From AR5 sp041497115 (GTDB taxonomy: Bacteria > Methylomirabilota > Methylomirabilia > Rokubacteriales > CSP1-6), in NCBI GenBank assembly GCA_041497115.1, contig JBGQFW010000008.1, positions 1 to 64,000 of the forward strand: a stretch of 64,000 nt of DNA, given 5' to 3'. Shown here one piece after another: positions 24,189 through 32,535 of the stretch. The notes beneath the pieces were generated by a model. The model made no database searches and was not told the DNA's origin. It saw only the letters and a list, made by a program, of their open reading frames with translations. The position numbers and the translations under genes are program-made. Positions within the stretch are counted from its first letter, which is position 1, and each line of letters opens with the position of its first letter.

Positions 24189-24804
24189 CGCCCACCCGGC
24201 GGCAGAGCGGCCGCACCGGGCAGGTGGAGCAGCGCGGGGAGATCGGCGCGCAGACGTTCTGGCCGAAGGCGACCAGCAAGTCGTTGTAGCCGATCCAGTA
24301 GCGGCGGGGCAGCGTGGCCCGCAGCGCCATCTCGGTCTCCTCGGGAGCGCGGGTGCGCACGTACCCGAGGCGATTGGAGATCCGGTGCACGTGCGTGTCC
24401 ACGCAGATCCCGAGCTTGTCGTACCCCATCGTCACCACGAGGTTGGCCGTCTTGCGGCCGACGCCGTCGAGCGTGAGCAGATCGTCGATGGTATCGGGCA
24501 CCCGGCCCTCGAAGCGGTCGAGTAGCGCGCGGCAGATGCCGACGATCTGGCGCGCCTTGGTGCGATAGAAGCCGACCGGGTAGATGAGCCGGGCGATCCG
24601 CGGGGCCGGCAGCCGGACCATCGTGGCGGGGGCGTCGGCGACAGCGAAGAGCCGCGCGGCGGCCGCGGCGGTGGTGGCGTCCTGGGTGCGTAGCGACAGG
24701 ATGCAGGCGATGAGGACGCGGAAGGGGTCGCCGGTGGTGTCGGCGATCTCCGCCAGCGCGGTCGGATTCCACGCCGGCCGCGTGCGACGCAGCCGGCGGA
24801 TCAC
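24172..24804 (-). CDS. nth: Endonuclease III
   Basis: A 210-residue DNA glycosylase/AP lyase removing oxidised pyrimidines. The helix-hairpin-helix LDGVGRKTANLV carries the catalytic Lys, VDTHVHRISNRLG the catalytic Asp, and the C-terminal cluster C-x6-C-x2-C-x5-C (CAPISPRCSTCPVRPLC) binds a 4Fe-4S centre. The only start in frame after the preceding gene is GTG at 24802-24804, 11 bp after the TPR gene stop, giving a slightly short N-terminus. Convergent with nfo. Confidence 0.95.
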   Translation of the reverse strand: MIRRLRRTRPAWNPTALAEIADTTGDPFRVLIACILSLRTQDATTAAAAARLFAVADAPATMVRLPAPRIARLIYPVGFYRTKARQIVGICRALLDRFEGRVPDTIDDLLTLDGVGRKTANLVVTMGYDKLGICVDTHVHRISNRLGYVRTRAPEETEMALRATLPRRYWIGYNDLLVAFGQNVCAPISPRCSTCPVRPLCRRVGVTSAR

Positions 24805-24815
24805 CGCGGCGATGT

Positions 24816-25550
24816 CTACTTGCCCTTGATGGACTCGAGCAGCTCGCGGGCGCGTGGCAGGTCCTTGACGGTCCAGTCGGCGATGTTGTTCGGCTGCTTG
24901 TCGTCGATCACCAGCTGCAGCTCGCGGCGGGCGTCGGCGTAGTGGCCGGTGGCGATGAGCACGCGACCGAGATCCACGCGGGCGACCGTGAAGTGCGGGT
25001 CGATCGCCAGGGCCCGCCGGAACTGCTGCCGGGCCTTGTCCTTGTCGCCGCCGAAGAGGCCGGGGACCTCGAGGAAGACGTTGCCCGACAGGGCGAGGGC
25101 GCGGAGGTTGCGGGGATCGAGGGCCAGCGTGGCGTCCACCTCCTCGCGCACCGTCGGCAGCAGGAACAGCGAGCGCATGATTCCCTTGGTCACTCCCCAG
25201 CGGCCGGTGTTGATCCCGTACCAGACGTGCGCCTCGGGGTCCTTCGGCGCCAGCTCGACGGCGCGCCGGCCGATCTCGCGTCCCTTGTCGTAGGCGGCCA
25301 GCTTCTCGTCGGCGGTGGTCGCCCGCACGTCGCCGATGAGGAAGTAGACGTAGGACAGCGTGATCATCGTGTCCACCCGGCGCTCGGTGGCGAGCGCCTT
25401 CTCCAGCAGATCGCGGGCGCGATCGATCGTCGCCGGGTCCTCGTGGTAGCGCGCGACCAGCGCGCGCGCCGTCTCGGCGGGCGTCTGGGCGGCGGCGGCG
25501 AAGGGGACGAGCACGAGCGCGAGGGTGAGCGCGAGGACCGGGCGCGGCAT
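24816..25550 (-). CDS. Periplasmic TPR protein (TRAP transporter TatT-like)
   Basis: A 244-residue exported protein. A signal peptide (residues 1-21, cut after AAA-Q) is followed by helical repeats: YVYFLIGDVRATTADEKLAAYDKGREIG, VWYGINTGRWGVTKGIMRSLFLLP and a final AIDPHFTVARVDLGRVLI TPR unit. The order matches the TatT family of TRAP-transporter-associated proteins, although no TRAP permease is near. It probably mediates protein contacts in the periplasm. A promoter lies directly upstream on the minus strand, and nth follows 11 bp after the stop. Confidence 0.75.
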   Translation of the reverse strand: MPRPVLALTLALVLVPFAAAAQTPAETARALVARYHEDPATIDRARDLLEKALATERRVDTMITLSYVYFLIGDVRATTADEKLAAYDKGREIGRRAVELAPKDPEAHVWYGINTGRWGVTKGIMRSLFLLPTVREEVDATLALDPRNLRALALSGNVFLEVPGLFGGDKDKARQQFRRALAIDPHFTVARVDLGRVLIATGHYADARRELQLVIDDKQPNNIADWTVKDLPRARELLESIKGK

Positions 25551-25557
25551 CGGGGCC

Positions 25558-25586
25558 ACTCTACGGGGGTGGGCCCTGTCCGTCAA
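25558..25586 (-). promoter_or_regulatory. Sigma-70 type promoter for the TPR-nth operon
   Basis: On the minus strand TTGACG (25581-25586), a 17-bp spacer and TAGAGT (25558-25563). The ATG at 25550 begins 7 nt after the -10 box, another leaderless arrangement. Confidence 0.6.
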
Positions 25587-25620
25587 CGCGCGGCGTTTGA
25601 CACCCCGGCGGCCGTCACCG

Positions 25621-26586
25621 ATGCTCGGCGGCGTGGTCGCGCTCGGCGTGCAGACCTGGTCCACCGACCTCGCGGCGGTGCAGCGCTACTGGCGCGCCGC
25701 CGACGATCTCGGCTACGCGCGCGTCACCTACGGCGACGGCCTGTGGGACTTCACGCACGACGGCTGGACGATGCTGGGCGCGCTGGCCGGCGCGACGCGC
25801 CGGGCGCGCATCGGTCCCGCCGTGACGTACGCGTTCGACCCGGCCGCCCATCACCCGTCGTGGCTCGCCAAGCGCGCCGTCACCGTCGATCACCTCTCGG
25901 GCGGGCGCCTCGACCTGCGCCTCGGGATCGGCGCCGGCGATGCGGCCACGCGGGCGGCGTGGGAGCGCCACGGCATCCGCTACCCATCCGGCGCCGAGCG
26001 CGTGGCCGCCGTCGAGGAAGCGCTGGCGATCGTGCGCGCGCTCTGGCGCGGCGAGGCGGTGGCGGCCAAGGGGCCGGTGTTCCGTGTCCACGGCGCCCGG
26101 CTGGCGCCGGTGCCGGTGCAGCAGCCGGGGCCGCCGGTGTGGATCGCCGCGATGAAGCCGCGCGCGCTTGCGCTGGCCGCCCGCGCGGCCGACGGCTGGG
26201 AGGCGTCGTACGTGAGCCCGGCCGCGCTCGCGACGCTGGGAGAGCGGCTGGACGCGCTGCTCGACGCGGCCGGGCGGAGGCGGGACGCCGTGCGCCGCTC
26301 GGTGGAGGTGGACGTCATCCTGGCGGAGTCGCCCGCCGAGCGCGAGGCGTGGACGCGCCGCTTCTGCGCCGAGCGGCGTCTCGGGCGCGACGACCGGCTG
26401 CTCGACACGGCCCTCGTCGGCGACGTGGAGACCATCCTCGCGCGCATCGCGGACTACGCGGCGGCCGGCGCCACCGACCTGATGCTGGGCTTCGCCGATT
26501 TCCCCGCCACCGGCATGCTCGAGCGGCTGGGCCGCGCGCTGCCACGGGCGGCGGCGCTCACGCCGGCGCGCCGCCGGGAGCGCTGA
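25621..26586 (+). CDS. LLM class flavin/F420-dependent oxidoreductase
   Basis: A 321-residue luciferase-like TIM barrel. Features are LGVQTWSTDLAAVQRYWRAADDLGY, an ARIGPAVTYAFDPAAHHPSWLA strand, LSGGRLDLRLGIGAGDAATRAAWERHG and PVWIAAMKPRALALAARAADGW. These correspond to the F420/FMN binding strands of the superfamily. It is only distantly like the LLM protein at 18443, so the two are not a recent duplication. Substrate unknown. The ATG is chosen; GTG 25633 is possible. The 3' end overlaps the convergent hypothetical gene by 29 bp. Confidence 0.82.
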   Translation: MLGGVVALGVQTWSTDLAAVQRYWRAADDLGYARVTYGDGLWDFTHDGWTMLGALAGATRRARIGPAVTYAFDPAAHHPSWLAKRAVTVDHLSGGRLDLRLGIGAGDAATRAAWERHGIRYPSGAERVAAVEEALAIVRALWRGEAVAAKGPVFRVHGARLAPVPVQQPGPPVWIAAMKPRALALAARAADGWEASYVSPAALATLGERLDALLDAAGRRRDAVRRSVEVDVILAESPAEREAWTRRFCAERRLGRDDRLLDTALVGDVETILARIADYAAAGATDLMLGFADFPATGMLERLGRALPRAAALTPARRRER

Positions 26587-27016
26587 GGTCGAGGAGCGCG
26601 CGCAGCCGGTCGGCGACCGCCGCCGGCGGCTCCTGCGCGAGCGACTCCGCCGCGGCCAGCAGCAGCCACGCCAGCGTGGGCACATCGGTGGTGGGCGCGG
26701 CGGCACGCGGCGCCCGCGCGGCGATCTCCTCGACGGCCAGCCGCACCTGCTCGCGCGCCCACGCGACCGCCAGGATCGCCGTCTTGTCCCCGCGGCTCGC
26801 CAGCCGGGCCCGCGCCAGGGCGCGCGGTAACGCGGCGTCGGGGGCGTGGGCGTCGGCCAGCGTGCGGACCGCCGCGGCAAGCCCGGCGGCGCGCGGCAGC
26901 GCCGCGAGCTGGCGGGCGAGGGCCAGCAGGCGCGTCTCGGCCTCGCTGGGTCGGGGGGCGCGGGTGACGACGCGTGCGCGGCGCCGCCGCGCCGGCGCGG
27001 ATCGGGCGCGGGCCAT
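26558..27016 (-). CDS. Hypothetical protein, Ala/Arg-rich
   Basis: A 152-residue protein with a strongly basic N-terminus (about residues 3-22, mainly Arg) followed by a predicted all-helical region rich in Ala and Leu. No family is recognised. The C-terminal VPTLAWLLLAAAESLAQEP segment loosely recalls the ligand domain of TetR regulators, but there is no helix-turn-helix. It ends 29 bp inside the convergent LLM gene and begins 7 bp before the stop of the efflux permease gene, so if real it is the last gene of the efflux operon. Its low complexity leaves some doubt. Confidence 0.5.
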   Translation of the reverse strand: MARARSAPARRRRARVVTRAPRPSEAETRLLALARQLAALPRAAGLAAAVRTLADAHAPDAALPRALARARLASRGDKTAILAVAWAREQVRLAVEEIAARAPRAAAPTTDVPTLAWLLLAAAESLAQEPPAAVADRLRALLDLSAPGGAPA

Positions 27017-27023
27017 CGGGCGC

Positions 27024-28256
27024 TTACTCGTAGCGCAACGCTTCGATCGGATCGAGCCGGGCCGCCTTGCGGGCGGGGTAGAAGCCGAAGAAGATCCCGA
27101 CCGCGCCGGCGAAGCCGAAGGCGACCGCGATGGCCTCGGGCGCGACCAGCGTGCGCCACGCGGCGAAGTAGCTGAGCGCCTCGGCGCCGCCGAGGCCCGC
27201 CGCGACGCCGACGAGGCCGCCGATCAGCGACAGGGTGACGGCCTCGATCAGGAACTGGCCGAGGATGTCGCGGCCGCGAGCGCCCACCGCCATCCGGAGC
27301 CCGATCTCGCGCGTGCGCTCGGTCACCGAGACCAGCATGATGTTCATGATCCCGATGCCGCCCACGAGCAGCGACACCGAGGCGATGGCCCCGAGCAGGT
27401 AGGTCATCACCTTGGAGGACTCCTCCTGCGTCTGTAGAACCTCGGAGAGGTTGCGCACCCAGAAGTCGTCGTCCTGGTAGGGCTGCAGGCGGTGGCGCTG
27501 GCGCAGCAGCTCGCGGATCTGCGTCTGCGCCTCGGCCATGTCCTCGTCGGGGCGGATCTTGATCGAGATGGAGCCGACCGCGCGGGGATTGGAGTGGCTC
27601 TTGCCGAGGACCTTCTTCTTGGCGGTCGACATGGGGATCAGGACGATGTCGTCCTGGTCCTGGCCCCAGGAGTTCTGGCCCTTGCGGTCGAGGAGCCCGA
27701 TCACGGTGAAGGGAACCTTCTTGATCCGGACGATCTCGCCGAGCGGGCTGGCGTCGCCGAAGAGGTTGACGGAGGTCGTCTGGCCGAGCAGCGCGACCTT
27801 GGTGGCGCCGTCGTGGTCCTCGGCGCCGATCGGGCGCCCGTCGATGACCGTCCAGTCGCGCGCCTCGAAGTAGTCGGGCGTGATGCCCTGGACCGCGGTG
27901 GACCAGTTGAGGTTGCCGAAGACGACCTGGGTGGTGCCGCGCACCATCGGCGCCGAGACCTGGACGGCGGGGATCTCGCGGGCGATGGCGGTCGAGTCGT
28001 CCTCGGTGATCGTCAGCTGCGAGCCGGTGCCCATGCGGATGCCGCTCGAGGTGACCGAGCCCGACAGCACGATGATGAGGTTCGAGCCCAGGCTCTGGAT
28101 CTGCTCGGCCACGCGGGCCTGGGCGCCGGCCCCGACCGCCACCATCGTGATGACGGCGGCCACGCCGATGATGATGCCGAGCATGGTGAGCGCGCTGCGC
28201 AGCTTGTTGACGCGCAGCGAGCGCAGCGCGATCCGGATCGCCTGCAGCGCCATCAT
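27024..28256 (-). CDS. MacB-type ABC transporter permease
   Basis: A 410-residue inner-membrane protein: one N-terminal membrane helix (LRSALTMLGIIIGVAAVITM), a periplasmic MacB_PCD domain (about residues 45-270), and a C-terminal FtsX domain with three helices (VGGIGIMNIMLVSVTERTRE is the classic motif). With the ATPase encoded next it forms a MacB-like mechanotransmission pump rather than a substrate channel. The start is the first of two adjacent ATGs and overlaps the ATPase stop. In most MacB proteins the ATPase is fused; here it is a separate chain, as in many non-enteric bacteria. Confidence 0.92.
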   Translation of the reverse strand: MMALQAIRIALRSLRVNKLRSALTMLGIIIGVAAVITMVAVGAGAQARVAEQIQSLGSNLIIVLSGSVTSSGIRMGTGSQLTITEDDSTAIAREIPAVQVSAPMVRGTTQVVFGNLNWSTAVQGITPDYFEARDWTVIDGRPIGAEDHDGATKVALLGQTTSVNLFGDASPLGEIVRIKKVPFTVIGLLDRKGQNSWGQDQDDIVLIPMSTAKKKVLGKSHSNPRAVGSISIKIRPDEDMAEAQTQIRELLRQRHRLQPYQDDDFWVRNLSEVLQTQEESSKVMTYLLGAIASVSLLVGGIGIMNIMLVSVTERTREIGLRMAVGARGRDILGQFLIEAVTLSLIGGLVGVAAGLGGAEALSYFAAWRTLVAPEAIAVAFGFAGAVGIFFGFYPARKAARLDPIEALRYE

Positions 28257-29005
28257 GCCACGGCCTCCTCGTCGGCCGGCAGCGCGGCGAGCGCGGCGGC
28301 GGCGTCCTGGGGCGCGCCGCGGCGCTCGTCGCTGAGCAGGCGGCCGTCACGGAAGAGCATGACGCGGCCGGCGTACGTCGCGATGTCCAGCTCGTGCGTG
28401 ACCAGCACGATGGTCAGCCCCTGCCGGTTCAGCCGCTGCAGCAGCGCCAGGATCTCGACGCTGGTGCGGGTGTCGAGGTTCCCGGTGGGCTCGTCGGCGA
28501 GGATCACGGCGGGGTCGTTGACCAGCGAGCGCGCGATGGCGACGCGCTGTTGCTGGCCGCCGGAGAGCTGGCTCGGGTGATGGTGCTCGCGGTCGGCGAG
28601 CCCCACCGCGGCCAGCCGCTCGCGCGCCCGGCGGCGGCGCTCGCGGGCGGGCAGGCCGGCGTAGAGCAGCGGCAGCTCGACGTTTTCGAGCGCGGTGGTG
28701 CGAGGGAGCAGGTTGAACATCTGGAACACGAAGCCGATCTTGGCGTTGCGCATCCGGGCCAGCTCGTCGCGGGTCAGGCCGGCCACGTCGCGGCCGTCCA
28801 GCCAGTAGCGGCCGCCGGTGGGCGTGTCGAGGCAGCCGAGCAGGTTCATGAACGTGGACTTGCCCGAGCCGGAGGGGCCCATGACGGCGACGAACTCGCC
28901 CGGCTCGATCGACACCGACACGTCCCGCAGCGCGTGCACGACGTGCGGGCCCAGCACGTAGTTCTTCACGATGCCCTCGGTGACGATGATGGCCGGAGCG
29001 CTCAC
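28253..29005 (-). CDS. MacB/LolD-type ABC transporter ATPase
   Basis: A 250-residue ATPase with Walker A GPSGSGKST, Q-loop VFQMFNLLP, signature LSGGQQQR, Walker B VILADEPTGNLD and H-loop VTHE. The LADEPTGNLD and FQMFNLLPRTTALENV elements are diagnostic of the LolD/MacB/FtsE family. It powers the permease encoded downstream and is encoded just after the adaptor (10-bp gap). A C-terminal extension of about 20 residues, Ala-rich, is unusual. Confidence 0.93.
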   Translation of the reverse strand: MSAPAIIVTEGIVKNYVLGPHVVHALRDVSVSIEPGEFVAVMGPSGSGKSTFMNLLGCLDTPTGGRYWLDGRDVAGLTRDELARMRNAKIGFVFQMFNLLPRTTALENVELPLLYAGLPARERRRRARERLAAVGLADREHHHPSQLSGGQQQRVAIARSLVNDPAVILADEPTGNLDTRTSVEILALLQRLNRQGLTIVLVTHELDIATYAGRVMLFRDGRLLSDERRGAPQDAAAALAALPADEEAVA

Positions 29006-29015
29006 GACCGGCGCC

Positions 29016-30680
29016 TCACAGCCGCAGGCGCGGCCCCGAGGTCGCGCCGCTGCCGCCCGCCTTGCCCGCGCCCCCGGTGCCGATCACGATCTCCTGCCCT
29101 TCCTTGAGGTCGCCCCTCAGGACCTCGGTGTTGCCGCCGTCGCTGATGCCGAGGGTGAGGGTGACCGGCTTGAGGCGGTCGCCCTCGAGAATCCAGACGC
29201 GACCCGGCGTGCCGCCGCGCGTCTCGCCGCCGCGGCCCCCGCCGCCCGTCATCTCGTCGTACGTCACGCGCTGCTCGGCGGTGAGGATCTCGTGGATCCG
29301 CCCGCGCGATGCCTCGCGGATGCGCTGACCGCGCTGCTGCCGCTCCGCCTCGGGCAGCCCCTGCAGCCCCGTCATCTGCTGGCGGGTGTCCGCGAGGATC
29401 GCGTCGAGCTTGCGCTGCTGCTCGTCGTTGAGGCCGAGGCCCTTGGTGAGACGCTCGCGCAGCTGCTCGCCGCCCGGACGGCCGCCGCCCGCGCCCTGGC
29501 CCGGACCGCCGCCCGCCGCCGGCCCCGCCGCGCCGGGAGTCGCCGGGCCGCTCTCGGCCCCGGGGGGACGGAAGCGCAGCGCCGCGTTCGGGATCTTCAG
29601 CACGCTCGGCTTCTCGGAGACGATCATCTTCACGTTGGCCGTCATCCCGGGCAGCAGCCGCCCGCCCGGGTTGTCCACGGCGACGACCACGGTGTAGGTG
29701 ACGACGTTCTGAATGACCAGCGCCGCCTTGCGGATCTGGTTCACCCGGCCGGAGAAATTCTGGCCGGGGAACGCGTCCACCGTGAAGGTGGCGCGGTCCT
29801 CGAGGCGGATGCGCCCGATGTCGGCCTCGTCCACGCTGACCTCCACCTGCATCTTGGTGAGGTCCTGCGCGATCGTGAAGAGGATCGGCGCCTGCAGGCT
29901 GGCCGCCACCGTCTGTCCCACGTCGACGTTGCGCGAGACGACGACGCCGTCCACCGGCGCCCGGATCGTCGTGTAGTCGAGGTTGGTCTGCGTCTGGCTG
30001 AGGGCGGCCTTCTTCTGGTCGACCTGGGCCCGCGCGGACTTCAGGCCGGCCTCCTGGACGCGCAGCTGGGCCTCCGACGCCTGGATGGCCGCCGCCAGAG
30101 CCTTCTCGTTGGCCCGCGACGCATCCGACTGGGCCACCGCCTGGTCGTGGTTGGCGTCGGCGGTGTCGCGGTCGGCCTGGGCCACGAGCTCGCGCCGGAA
30201 CAGCTCCCGGCTGCGCTCGGCGATGCGCTTGGCGTCCGCCGTCGCGGCGTCGGCCTTGGCGGTCTGGGCCTTGCCCTGCGCGAGGGCGGCGCGCGCGCTC
30301 TCCACGTCGGCGCGCGCCTTCTCGACGGTCGCGGTCTGGTTCAGCACGGCGGCGCGGGCCGTCTCGAGGTCGGCCTTGGCCTGGTTGACCTGCGCCTCGA
30401 ACAGCTGCGGATCGATCCGGGCGATGATCTGCCCCCGCTTGACGACCGAGTTGAAGTCCACCAGGAGGTCCTTGATCTGCCCGGAGACCTGGCTGCCGAC
30501 CTGCACGATGATGACCGCGTTGAGGTTGCCCGTCGAGGAGACCGCCGCGGTGATGGGCCCGCGCTCGACCCGGGCCGTCCGGTACTTCGGGGCGTTGCCC
30601 CGGCTCTGGGCGTAGAAGTAGCCCCAGACGCCCAGCCCGACCAGCGCCGCCACGACCACGAGGGAGACGATGCGTTTCAT
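29016..30680 (-). CDS. MacA-like periplasmic adaptor with embedded Spy/LTXXQ-like domain
   Basis: A 554-residue membrane-fusion protein joining the ABC pump to TolC. The N-terminal helix anchors it (residues 4-24), then come the lipoyl half (VGSQVSGQIKDLLVDFNSVV), a long helical hairpin (about 90-235), the second lipoyl half (IRAPVDGVVVSRNVDVGQ) and the beta-barrel (to about 370). Instead of going straight to the membrane-proximal domain, the chain has a Gly/Pro linker and a helical segment (about 405-478) with LNDEQQRKLDAIL and LTAEQRVTYDEM motifs, like Spy/CpxP LTXXQ proteins. The final domain RVWILEGDRLKPVTLTLG follows. The start is ATG 30680, after the tolC stop. Confidence 0.9.
   Translation of the reverse strand: MKRIVSLVVVAALVGLGVWGYFYAQSRGNAPKYRTARVERGPITAAVSSTGNLNAVIIVQVGSQVSGQIKDLLVDFNSVVKRGQIIARIDPQLFEAQVNQAKADLETARAAVLNQTATVEKARADVESARAALAQGKAQTAKADAATADAKRIAERSRELFRRELVAQADRDTADANHDQAVAQSDASRANEKALAAAIQASEAQLRVQEAGLKSARAQVDQKKAALSQTQTNLDYTTIRAPVDGVVVSRNVDVGQTVAASLQAPILFTIAQDLTKMQVEVSVDEADIGRIRLEDRATFTVDAFPGQNFSGRVNQIRKAALVIQNVVTYTVVVAVDNPGGRLLPGMTANVKMIVSEKPSVLKIPNAALRFRPPGAESGPATPGAAGPAAGGGPGQGAGGGRPGGEQLRERLTKGLGLNDEQQRKLDAILADTRQQMTGLQGLPEAERQQRGQRIREASRGRIHEILTAEQRVTYDEMTGGGGRGGETRGGTPGRVWILEGDRLKPVTLTLGISDGGNTEVLRGDLKEGQEIVIGTGGAGKAGGSGATSGPRLRL
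29247..29468 (-). other. Spy/LTXXQ-like helical insertion within the adaptor
   Basis: This part encodes about residues 405-478 of the adaptor: an amphipathic, Gln-rich helical region with two E-Q-x-x-x-hydrophobic motifs, bounded by Gly-rich linkers on both sides. The pattern matches LTXXQ-motif periplasmic chaperones such as Spy and CpxP. The assignment rests on motif pattern only. Confidence 0.6.
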
Positions 30681-30721
30681 CACGAGGTCAGACGTGCCTC
30701 GGCCGCCGTATATTTGAAGCG

Positions 30722-32236
30722 CTACCGCTGGCCGAGCGCGCGCTCCAGGCGGACGACGTTGATGCGGTAGTCCGAGAGCGCCTGGGCCTCGGTACTCTGC
30801 GCCTGGGTGAGGGCCAGCTGGGCGTCGGTCAACTCTAAGATTGTGCCGACGCCGGCGTCGAACCGGCCCTGGGCCAGGCGGAAGTTCTCCTGGGCGGAGG
30901 CGACGGCGACCTGGGCCGCCTGGATGCGCTGATCGGCCTCGTCCACGTTCATCTCGGCCTGCGCGACGTCGCGGGAGATGTTCAGCTCGCTCGCCTTCTT
31001 GCGCGCGATGGCGCCCTCCACGTTGGCCTTGGCCTCGCGGAAGCGCGCGATGCGGTTGCCGCCGTCGAAGATGGTCCACGAGAGCTGGAGCGCCGCCTCC
31101 CAGATCTGGTTGAAATCGGCGCGGCCCTGGGCGGTGTTGAAGTCGGCCCGGTTGGCCCCGATGAATCCGGTGCCCACGATGTCGGGGAAGAAGTCGCGGA
31201 TGGCACGCCGCGCCTGGGCCTCCGCCTGGCTGACGACGAGATTGGCCTGCCGTTGCTCCGGCCGCTGCGCCAGCGCCTTGGCGACGAGCTGGCTGCGGTC
31301 GATGGTCATGGGCTGGTAGACGAGGTTGTCCTGTACCTCGGTCGGCGTGTCGGCGGGAATGCCCATCGCGGTGTTGAGGGCGACCCGGGCCAGGCGCTCG
31401 GCGTTGCGCGCCTGGATGAGCGCCACTTGCGCGTTGGCCACGTCGACCTGGGAGCGCACGACGTCCGACTTGGGCCGGGTCCCGACCTCGAAGAAGCCCT
31501 GGGAGGAGCGCAGGTTGAGCCGGGCCCGGTCCAGCGCCTGGTCCTGGACGCGGATGAGGCGCCGGGCGAAGTTCATGTTGGTGAACGCTTCCTTCACCGT
31601 CTGCGTCACCAGCTGCCGCTGCAGCTCCACGTTCTCCTGCGCCTGCTCGGCCAGGCGGCGCGCGACATCGGTGGAGGCAAACGTCTTGCCGAAGTCGAAG
31701 AGGACCTGGGAGCCTGAGATCCGGCCAACGGTGTTCTGGGTGAAGGTGGTGACGGGCGCGGGAACGTCGGTACCCGTCGTCGTCTTGCCGGCAAAGGAGC
31801 CCCGGTCCCACTGCCCCGACCACGTCCCGGTGATCTGCGGAAGCAGGGGCGCGATGGCCTGGTCCACCCGAAACGCGGCGGCGCGGTAGTCGAACAGCGT
31901 GGCCTGGATCGAGGGTTGCACCTCGAGCGCGATGCCCACCGCCTCTTCCTGGCTCAGCGCCCGGCCCATCACGCGGGCCATCGCCGAGCGGTCGCCGGGC
32001 CCGGTCGGGTTCGGCGACGACCCGGCGGCGGGCGCCGGGGAGGTCGTGAGCGGGGCCGTCATTGCGGGCGGCGCGGGAGTGACCGGCGTAGTCAAGGGCG
32101 TGGTCGGCGTCGGCGTGGCCGGAGGCGTGACCGGCGCCGGCACGGGGGTCGGGGTCTGCGGCGGCATCTGGGCCTGAGCGGCGGCACCGGGGAGCAGGCA
32201 CAGCACGAGAACGACCGAGGCCCGAACCATCCGCAT
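30722..32236 (-). CDS. tolC: TolC family outer-membrane efflux protein
   Basis: A 504-residue protein, the outer-membrane duct of the efflux system. A signal peptide (residues 1-22, cut after AQA) leads to an unusual Pro/Thr/Ala-rich stretch (about 23-85), then two OEP repeats with long coiled-coil helices. Repeat one contains QVLFDFGKTFASTDVARRLAEQ, repeat two LQLSWTIFDGGNRIARFREAK, the typical paired S-x-x-(L/I)-F-D-x-G motifs. The ATG has a strong RBS (AAAAGGAGA on the minus strand). It is the first gene of tolC-macA-macB ATPase-macB permease. Confidence 0.92.
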   Translation of the reverse strand: MRMVRASVVLVLCLLPGAAAQAQMPPQTPTPVPAPVTPPATPTPTTPLTTPVTPAPPAMTAPLTTSPAPAAGSSPNPTGPGDRSAMARVMGRALSQEEAVGIALEVQPSIQATLFDYRAAAFRVDQAIAPLLPQITGTWSGQWDRGSFAGKTTTGTDVPAPVTTFTQNTVGRISGSQVLFDFGKTFASTDVARRLAEQAQENVELQRQLVTQTVKEAFTNMNFARRLIRVQDQALDRARLNLRSSQGFFEVGTRPKSDVVRSQVDVANAQVALIQARNAERLARVALNTAMGIPADTPTEVQDNLVYQPMTIDRSQLVAKALAQRPEQRQANLVVSQAEAQARRAIRDFFPDIVGTGFIGANRADFNTAQGRADFNQIWEAALQLSWTIFDGGNRIARFREAKANVEGAIARKKASELNISRDVAQAEMNVDEADQRIQAAQVAVASAQENFRLAQGRFDAGVGTILELTDAQLALTQAQSTEAQALSDYRINVVRLERALGQR

Positions 32237-32298
32237 GCAGCGTCTCCTTTTCCGAATACCGCGCGTGCGGTGAGCGTCCCGAACGCGATCTGCGGGTG

Positions 32299-32307
32299 AG
32301 AATACCA
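32299..32307 (-). promoter_or_regulatory. Extended -10 box for the tolC operon
   Basis: On the minus strand TGGTATTCT (TGn plus TATTCT). About 60 nt of leader with a good RBS separate it from the tolC ATG. The remaining gap to nrdJ (32308-32470) has one small hairpin (ACCCGC/GCGGGT around 32390-32410) and no gene; no cobalamin riboswitch or NrdR box was recognised. Confidence 0.45.
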
Positions 32308-32473
32308 CGCGATTTCGCAGATCCCCGGCGCCGGCCCTCCCGACGCACCGCGGCAAAGCGTCGCTGCGTGACAGACGGAGCGCACGGAACCCGCATTCAG
32401 AGCGGGTCCCGCGGCCTCTTCAATGGTGCACAGGCGGTGGATGGGCGGGGGACGGCGGTGGACACCTTTTTTC

Positions 32474-32504
32474 TTGACGGCCGCTAGATCGTGGGTGGTA
32501 GGAT
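32474..32504 (+). promoter_or_regulatory. nrdJ: Promoter upstream of nrdJ
   Basis: TTGACG (32474-32479), a long 19-bp spacer and the extended -10 TGGTAGGAT (32496-32504). The RBS AGGAGGTG at 32524-32531 precedes the ATG at 32536. Confidence 0.55.
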
Positions 32505-32535
32505 CGCGCTCACCACAACATCTAGGAGGTGGCGC

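Noticed and set aside
26558..27016. The 152-residue gene at 26558-27016 as a TetR regulator
   Set aside because: The C-terminal helices resemble a TetR ligand domain only loosely, and there is no N-terminal helix-turn-helix.
32237..32535. Cobalamin riboswitch or NrdR box upstream of nrdJ
   Set aside because: No B12-box core, no NrdR-box pair and no long conserved leader was found; only an extended -10 promoter and RBS are visible.
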